Assembly (NCBI GenBank): GCA_002425705.1
Contig: DIMT01000022.1
Span: 1 to 35,149 of the forward strand
Length of the DNA stretch: 35,149 nucleotides
Direction: 5' to 3'
Origin: Firmicutes bacterium UBA5559
Lineage (GTDB): Bacteria > Bacillota > Clostridia > Peptostreptococcales > Anaerovoracaceae
This document shows positions 30,818 to 35,149 of this stretch, piece by piece. Positions within the stretch are counted from its first letter, which is position 1. Each line of letters opens with the position of its first letter. The translations under genes were made by a program, and so were the position numbers. Below the pieces are notes generated by a model. That model saw nothing but the letters and a program-made list of their open reading frames with translations, made no database searches and was not told the DNA's origin.

Positions 30818-31732
30818 TTACCCTTTGAGACGTATCTGTTTTTTTCCGGCTACGCTGACTCCCGCCACCCCTATGATGATCAGCACCGTACACAAAATGT
30901 GGTATGGATGGAGTGGTTCCTTCAGCACTACTACCCCGGCAATCAGAGAAATAGCCGTGGAAAGATTACCGAACATAGTGGCTTTGACCGCTTCCAGATT
31001 AGCCAGCATATAGCTTGCTAAGAAGGCTGTAATCAGGGTGCAGAATATGCCCAGATAAGCCGTAGATAACACAAAGAGTGGATTTCCAAAGAGGCTTAGC
31101 GTGTGAATCAGACTTTGGTCCCTGATCCCGGAAATCAATGTTGCCAGATTAAAAATCACAAATCCGCTGAAGGTAATGGCAAAGGAAATTTCCAGAGGAG
31201 AGAATAATTGCCGGACATATCGCATGAACACATTGCTGATGGCCATACAGGTACTGGAAAGAAGCAGCAGCAGAATCCCCCCTATATTGGCATCGATAAC
31301 AGCAGCATCCTTGATAATCATCACGATCAGGGATACCACGGAAAGGAGAACAAACCCATTCTGTAGCCAGGTGGACCGCTCCTTGAGAAATATTTCTGCT
31401 ATGATCTTGGCAATAATGGGAATCAGGGCAAAAATGATGCCGCTGACGATGGAAGTGGTATAAACCAGACCTGCTGCCTGCAGAATCATAAAAAGTATAT
31501 AGAAGGCAGCCGTCAGAATTAAATTCTTTCGATTCTCTGCAGGAATCCGAAATCCCTTTTTTCGGGCCAGCAGGACAAAAAGAGTAGCAAGAAAAGCAAA
31601 ATCATACCGAAAAGCCAATATTTCAAGGGTACTGCCGATGGATGTAATGCTTTTTACACCTATGAAACTGAAACCAACAAGAAATGAAAACAGCAAGGCT
31701 GCGCTGTAGACTTTTATAGTTTTTTGATCCAT
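30818..31732 (-). CDS. EamA/DMT family transporter
   Basis: 304 residues with ten predicted spans in two EamA repeats. Characteristic segments are SFIGVKSITSIGS, EILAFRYDFAFLATLFVL, and IFLKERSTW at the end of the first repeat, then ANLEAVKATMFGNLSTAISLIAGVVVLKEPL in the second. Substrate unknown. ATG 31732 (MDQKTIKVY) is preferred to the in-frame ATG at 31765, which lies within the phosphopantetheinyl transferase gene; the ribosome binding site is weak (GAGAG), and 19 bp overlap the upstream stop, suggesting coupling. It is not a close copy of the EamA gene at 16046-16945. Confidence 0.87.
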   Translation of the reverse strand: MDQKTIKVYSAALLFSFLVGFSFIGVKSITSIGSTLEILAFRYDFAFLATLFVLLARKKGFRIPAENRKNLILTAAFYILFMILQAAGLVYTTSIVSGIIFALIPIIAKIIAEIFLKERSTWLQNGFVLLSVVSLIVMIIKDAAVIDANIGGILLLLLSSTCMAISNVFMRYVRQLFSPLEISFAITFSGFVIFNLATLISGIRDQSLIHTLSLFGNPLFVLSTAYLGIFCTLITAFLASYMLANLEAVKATMFGNLSTAISLIAGVVVLKEPLHPYHILCTVLIIIGVAGVSVAGKKQIRLKG

Positions 31733-32277
31733 ATCCGCTCTCTCTTTCTGGTACATATGCAGCATTTGACTTCCGGACCCAGCGGGATCATCTGAAATTG
31801 GCAGAACGTTGGCTTTTCGATCCTGTCCACGATCTGTCCCTTATGAACCAAATTGAAATTTTGAAATCCGTAAGCGATACCCTCACCGATGTATTTGACA
31901 AAGGCTTCCTTTCTGGACCAAAGCTCAAAAAATGCTTCTTCTCCATACAGATTCACATAATCGGATTCCTCTGTCGAAAAAAAACGCTGAGCCACCTCAA
32001 TGGTTCTCGCGTGACGGATATGCTGGATGTCGATGCCGATTTCCTTTTTTCCAACGGCACAGATCATCAGATTCCCCGAGTGACTGAGAGAAAAATGGAT
32101 CGGAATCCGGTCAACATAGGGTTTGCCCTTGGAGGTCCGAATAATCGGTGCTTCATCAAAAAAGGAATCTATCAGGCCGAGTCCTGTTTCCCGGTTATAG
32201 GCGCGAAGGGAACTCCGGATCATTTCATCGCTGGTAAGCGGAGTGGCCGGGTCCTTCTGGTATATATAAATATTCAT
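31714..32277 (-). CDS. 4'-phosphopantetheinyl transferase (Sfp type)
   Basis: 187 residues, shorter than Sfp (~225). The core motifs are present: HFSLSHSGNLMICAV (61-75), GIDIQ (81-85, metal-binding Asp83) and FELWSRKEAFVKYIGEG (117-133, with the WxxKEA Glu/Lys). It transfers phosphopantetheine from CoA to carrier proteins. No NRPS, PKS or fatty-acid gene is near, so the client may be the primary acyl carrier protein or a remote cluster. ATG 32277 follows GGTGAG at 5 nt. The terminator of the upstream yerC-like gene ends only 13 bp before it. Confidence 0.87.
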   Translation of the reverse strand: MNIYIYQKDPATPLTSDEMIRSSLRAYNRETGLGLIDSFFDEAPIIRTSKGKPYVDRIPIHFSLSHSGNLMICAVGKKEIGIDIQHIRHARTIEVAQRFFSTEESDYVNLYGEEAFFELWSRKEAFVKYIGEGIAYGFQNFNLVHKGQIVDRIEKPTFCQFQMIPLGPEVKCCICTRKRERIWIKKL

Positions 32278-32290
32278 CTGCTCACCATAA

Positions 32291-32315
32291 GAAAAGAACG
32301 CCTTTTCCGGCGTTC
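32291..32315 (-). terminator. Rho-independent terminator after the YerC-like gene
   Basis: On the minus strand GAACGCC/GGCGTTC (7 bp, 6-nt loop) followed by TTTTCTT. It lies 11 bp after the yerC-like stop and 13 bp before the phosphopantetheinyl transferase start. Confidence 0.75.
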
Positions 32316-32326
32316 AGAATAGGAAT

Positions 32327-32617
32327 TTACTTGATTCGTTCTAAAATTCTCTGATATCCTTCCGCCCCGTAGACCAGGCACTTGTTGATTCTGCTGATCG
32401 TTGCCGTACTAGCCTTGGTGATATCCTCAATTTCACTGTAGGTCTTCTTTTCTGAGAGCAGCTTGGCAACCTGAAGCCGCTGGGCAAAAGCATGGATTTC
32501 ATTGATGGTGCAAAGGTCTTCAAAAAAACGATAGCAATCTTCTTCGTCCTTCAAAGACAGGATGGCCTTGAACAGCTCGTCGATATCGGCTCTCTTGAAC
32601 TTGGAATCATAACTCAT
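32327..32617 (-). CDS. yerC: YerC/YecD family TrpR-like DNA-binding protein
   Basis: 96 residues, all within the YerC/YecD family, which shares the fold of the Trp repressor. The helix-turn-helix is LLSEKKTYSEIEDITKASTATISRINKCL (about 53-81, written here in one recognised stretch of motifs: KTYSEIEDIT and STATISRINK). FFEDLCTINEIHAFAQRLQVAKLL is the dimer core. The effector and targets are unknown. ATG 32617 follows AAAGGAG. Its promoter carries a perfect inverted repeat, so self-control is plausible. Confidence 0.9.
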   Translation of the reverse strand: MSYDSKFKRADIDELFKAILSLKDEEDCYRFFEDLCTINEIHAFAQRLQVAKLLSEKKTYSEIEDITKASTATISRINKCLVYGAEGYQRILERIK

Positions 32618-32657
32618 AGCATTGCTCCTTTCAGCCGCTTTAACACTTTACAGTATG

Positions 32658-32686
32658 ATTATAGCATTGACCTTCCCTTGGGTCAA
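32658..32686 (-). promoter_or_regulatory. Promoter of the YerC-like gene with overlapping inverted repeat
   Basis: On the minus strand TTGACC (32686-32681), 17 bp and a perfect TATAAT (32663-32658). The -35 and spacer form the inverted repeat TTGACC-N8-GGTCAA (32667-32686), an operator-like site where a bound dimer would block polymerase. Confidence 0.75.
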
Positions 32687-32700
32687 TCGGTCTGCATGAT

Positions 32701-33879
32701 CTATTTCAACAACTCCAATGCTTTATCCAACTGATAATCCTTCATATCTCCTTCTGTCAGTTCTACGGTATAGTCCGGCTGGATTCCCTGCTTATGGATA
32801 GCGTTGCCATCGGGAGAGAAGTACTCCATGATGGTGATTCGCATATAGTCCTTTGGTGTTACTCCCAGTACTGTCTGGATGACTCCTTTTCCATAGGTCT
32901 TTTCGCCGACCACAGGTCCTCCCTTGTGATATTTAACCCCAGCTACCAGGATTTCCGAAGTGCTGGCTGTCCCCTGATTGACCAGAATCACATAGGGGAG
33001 TTTGGTCTTTCCGTGTACCGACTTATAATAGGTCCGATCTTTTTTATAATCTTCTGTATAGGCAATGATCCCTTCATCCAATAAAAGGTCTGCGATCTCC
33101 ACACCACTTTCCACGATGCCTCCCCCATTATCCCGGAGGTCGATGATCAGCCCTTTTGCTCCTTTCATTTCCAATCCCCTCAGTTCCTTTTCAAAGTCAG
33201 ACCCGGTATTGGATTCAAAGGATTTGATGTCAATATAGCCAATCTGATCATCCAGCATTTTGGATGTGACCGATTCCAGTTCTATTTCAGCACGGATGAT
33301 TTCTATCTCCCGGACTTTTTCATCCCGAAGAAAAGTCACCAGAACCTTGGTGCCTGTTTCTCCCCGTAGGGCTGCGGCGGCTTCCTGAAGCTGGGAACCA
33401 TCGTATTCGGTTCCGTCCACTTTTATGATCAGATCTCCGCTTTTCAGTCCTGCTTTATGGGCCGGTGATTCTTTCACGGTACTGACGATCTCTACGAAAT
33501 TGTTGTTCGAGGTTACGGTTACTCCGATACCTTGAAGCTGTCCGGTGGTCATGATCATCAGTGACTCATAGTCTTCTTTTGTGAGATAATTCGTATAAGG
33601 ATCCCCCACACCGCTGAGGAGGCCCCTTTTCATGCCGGTCATCAGTTGATCTTCCGTAACGGGAAAAAGGGATAGTTCCATAACCTTAGCTTTCAGTTTT
33701 TCGATATCCTGATATTCCTTCCCGATGGTCTGAAGGGCCGAGTACTCCGATACCGGTATTCTCACCGAACCTCCCTGACTATTTTCAAAGAGCAGGAAAC
33801 CTCCTCCTCCGGCCAGAACACCCAGAAGAAAGAAAAGGATCAGCAGTCCGGCTAATTTTCTTTTCTTGATTGCAAACAT
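32701..33879 (-). CDS. Carboxy-terminal processing protease (S41, CtpA/CtpB type)
   Basis: 392 residues. One N-terminal membrane span (about 9-31) anchors it, so the rest is outside the cell. A PDZ domain covers about 112-190 (GIGVTVTSNNNFVEIVST, SPAHKAGLKSGDLIIKVDG). The S41 catalytic domain follows, with LIIDLRDNGGG (244-254) and the Ser-Lys dyad Ser306 (NQGTAS) and Lys331 (EKTYGKG), spaced 25 residues apart as in CtpB. It cleaves the C-termini of extracytoplasmic proteins. CtpB in B. subtilis acts in the sporulation sigma-K checkpoint; that role is not shown here. ATG 33879 follows GGAGG at 7 nt, just after recJ. Confidence 0.93.
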   Translation of the reverse strand: MFAIKKRKLAGLLILFFLLGVLAGGGGFLLFENSQGGSVRIPVSEYSALQTIGKEYQDIEKLKAKVMELSLFPVTEDQLMTGMKRGLLSGVGDPYTNYLTKEDYESLMIMTTGQLQGIGVTVTSNNNFVEIVSTVKESPAHKAGLKSGDLIIKVDGTEYDGSQLQEAAAALRGETGTKVLVTFLRDEKVREIEIIRAEIELESVTSKMLDDQIGYIDIKSFESNTGSDFEKELRGLEMKGAKGLIIDLRDNGGGIVESGVEIADLLLDEGIIAYTEDYKKDRTYYKSVHGKTKLPYVILVNQGTASTSEILVAGVKYHKGGPVVGEKTYGKGVIQTVLGVTPKDYMRITIMEYFSPDGNAIHKQGIQPDYTVELTEGDMKDYQLDKALELLK

Positions 33880-33901
33880 ATCATTCCTCCACCGGAATAT
33901 T

Positions 33902-35149
33902 TTACCATGTTATATCCAGAACCACAAATTGTATTTTCAGCCGGTTGTTCCATTCATTCAAACTCAGGGATCCGATAAGATTGAGGGGGTTCCCCTGATT
34001 CAGATGGCCTTCGAATCGATCTGCTTCTCCAAAGAGCACACAAGGAATGCGGGTGCCGTCCCTGCAGCTGGCCTCAAAGCGAAGATGCTCACCACCCCCG
34101 CCCATTCGGGAAACACGCTCCGGCCGGATTCCGGAAAGCAGGAAGCTTGGTTTCTCATTGCCGAATCCAAAGGGCTCCAGAGCCTCCAGACTCCGAATCA
34201 GGTCAACTGAAATCTCTTCTCCCAGAAAAACATAATCAATCGCTCTATGGATCTGAAACAAATCTGGATTTTCTGTCTGAAGCCGCTTCATTTCTTCTTC
34301 AGCAAAATCACGGAGTTCCTGCAGGCCTTCTCTCTTCATCAGGAAACCACATGCACCAGCGTGTCCTCCGAACTTTTCAAAAAGCTGCTCACCACCTTTG
34401 AGCAGCTGATGGATATTAACTGAGCCAATGCTCCTGCCAGTACCTTTCAGATACTCCTTGTGCTCGCCGCTGTCTGTTACCAGGACCACCGGCCGATTCA
34501 TACGATCCTTGATTTTGCCCGCTACGATACCGGCAATGCCCTCATGGACCCCTTCTGCCTGAAGGATTACAAACAAGTCCTGCTGATGCTCGTCTTGAAT
34601 AATGGCAAGGCACCGCCGAAAAGCCATTTCCTGAAGTTCCTTCCGTTGACGGTTAGCCTGTACCAGTTCTCCCGCCATCTGCTCCTGCTGTTCCGGATCG
34701 GTCGAGGTCAGCAGCTGAACGGCCCAATGGGGAGATCCGATCCGTCCTGCCGCATTAATATGAGGAACGATAATATAGGCAACGGATTCAGAGTGGATGG
34801 ATTCCAGTTTCAGACTGATTTTATCCGCCAGAAGACGAAGTCCCGGCCTTTTGGTGCTTCGGAGAGCTTTGAGACCATACTTTACCAGGGTCCGGTTCTC
34901 ATCTACCAAGGGAACGATGTCCCCCACGGTTCCAATGGCCACCAGATCCAGGACACCAGAAAGGATTGACTTTGGCAACCCAGCCTGTTGCTGAATTGCC
35001 TGCGCCATTTTAAAGGCAATGCCGCATCCGGAGAGCTCTTTGAAGGGATAAGGACAGTCAGCCTGCTTCGGATTGATAAGGAGGCAGTCAGGCACCTTGT
35101 CACCCATATTGTGATGGTCGGTTACCAGAATATCCATCCCCAGCTCTTT
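33902..35149 (-). CDS. recJ: Single-stranded-DNA-specific exonuclease RecJ, C-terminal part (runs off window)
   Basis: 415 codons are present; the frame stays open to the window end, so the N-terminal ~150 residues are missing. The fragment starts in motif III of the DHH domain (ILVTDHH). NINAAGR-like residues (HINAAGRIG) and the DHHA1 motif GGHAGACGF follow, then the OB-type C-terminal part (EHLRFEASCRDGTRIPCVLFG). RecJ is the 5'-3' exonuclease on single strands in recombination and mismatch repair. The stop is 22 bp before the protease ATG, so both are probably one transcript. Confidence 0.94.
   Translation of the reverse strand, partial: KELGMDILVTDHHNMGDKVPDCLLINPKQADCPYPFKELSGCGIAFKMAQAIQQQAGLPKSILSGVLDLVAIGTVGDIVPLVDENRTLVKYGLKALRSTKRPGLRLLADKISLKLESIHSESVAYIIVPHINAAGRIGSPHWAVQLLTSTDPEQQEQMAGELVQANRQRKELQEMAFRRCLAIIQDEHQQDLFVILQAEGVHEGIAGIVAGKIKDRMNRPVVLVTDSGEHKEYLKGTGRSIGSVNIHQLLKGGEQLFEKFGGHAGACGFLMKREGLQELRDFAEEEMKRLQTENPDLFQIHRAIDYVFLGEEISVDLIRSLEALEPFGFGNEKPSFLLSGIRPERVSRMGGGGEHLRFEASCRDGTRIPCVLFGEADRFEGHLNQGNPLNLIGSLSLNEWNNRLKIQFVVLDITW

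Noticed and set aside
16046..31732. The two EamA transporter genes as a repeat or recent duplication
   Set aside because: Their protein sequences share only family-level features, so they are old, separate paralogues.

Overview
This 35-kb window looks like core chromosome of a low-to-mid GC Gram-positive anaerobe of the class Clostridia. The reasons are strong AGGAGG-type ribosome binding sites, spoVG, PurR of the Bacillus/Clostridium type, YitT/DUF2179, YerC/YecD, a nupNOPQ-like nucleoside ABC operon, a T-box leader and a small clostridial P-loop protein. I cannot name the genus. I see no tRNA, rRNA, insertion sequence, prophage, CRISPR array or origin. Most genes are on the minus strand; only purR, spoVG, a Crp/Fnr regulator and an XRE regulator are on the plus strand.

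Layout. (1) 1-4070: prs (cut by the window edge), a stand-alone GlmU acetyltransferase half and murC on the minus strand, divergent from purR-spoVG. This is a rearranged version of the familiar purR-spoVG-glmU-prs neighbourhood. (2) 4144-5580: a divergent pair of a 4Fe-4S protein and a Crp/Fnr regulator, with overlapping promoters and a perfect 14-bp palindrome. (3) 5581-14556: an apparent operon running nupN-like lipoprotein, ABC ATPase, two permeases, YgiQ radical-SAM protein, orphan DNA methyltransferase and YitT membrane protein, with an internal terminator and a secondary promoter behind the lipoprotein gene. (4) 14595-17521: omega-amidase-like nitrilase, CoA-type Nudix hydrolase, EamA transporter and a small P-loop protein. 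(5) 17535-20487: rlmN and pheA, with an XRE regulator divergent from pheA. (6) 20502-25172: a BaeRF-type protein and a type-2 isoleucyl-tRNA synthetase with an Ile T-box. (7) 25187-28812: an orphan solute-binding lipoprotein paired with a membrane diguanylate cyclase. (8) 28844-32686: NYN-LOTUS protein, dapB-like, recX-like, EamA transporter, phosphopantetheinyl transferase and YerC. (9) 32701-35149: CtpA-type protease and recJ (cut by the window edge).

The most striking signal is in the 403-base gap between pheA and the XRE gene. A near-consensus promoter is followed by a good ribosome binding site and a 26-codon open frame with seven Phe codons, six of them in codons 8-17. A strong rho-independent terminator lies just before pheA. 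The last codons and stop codon of this frame are complementary over 11 bases to the terminator loop and its flanks. This reads as a classical ribosome-mediated phenylalanine attenuator (pheL-pheA), a mechanism best known from Proteobacteria; Firmicutes usually use T-boxes for this purpose, as ileS in this same window does. Other points of interest are the GlmU half-gene, the GXHH signature of IleRS, the apparently eroded chorismate mutase half of PheA, the binding protein/diguanylate cyclase pair, and several operator-like palindromes.
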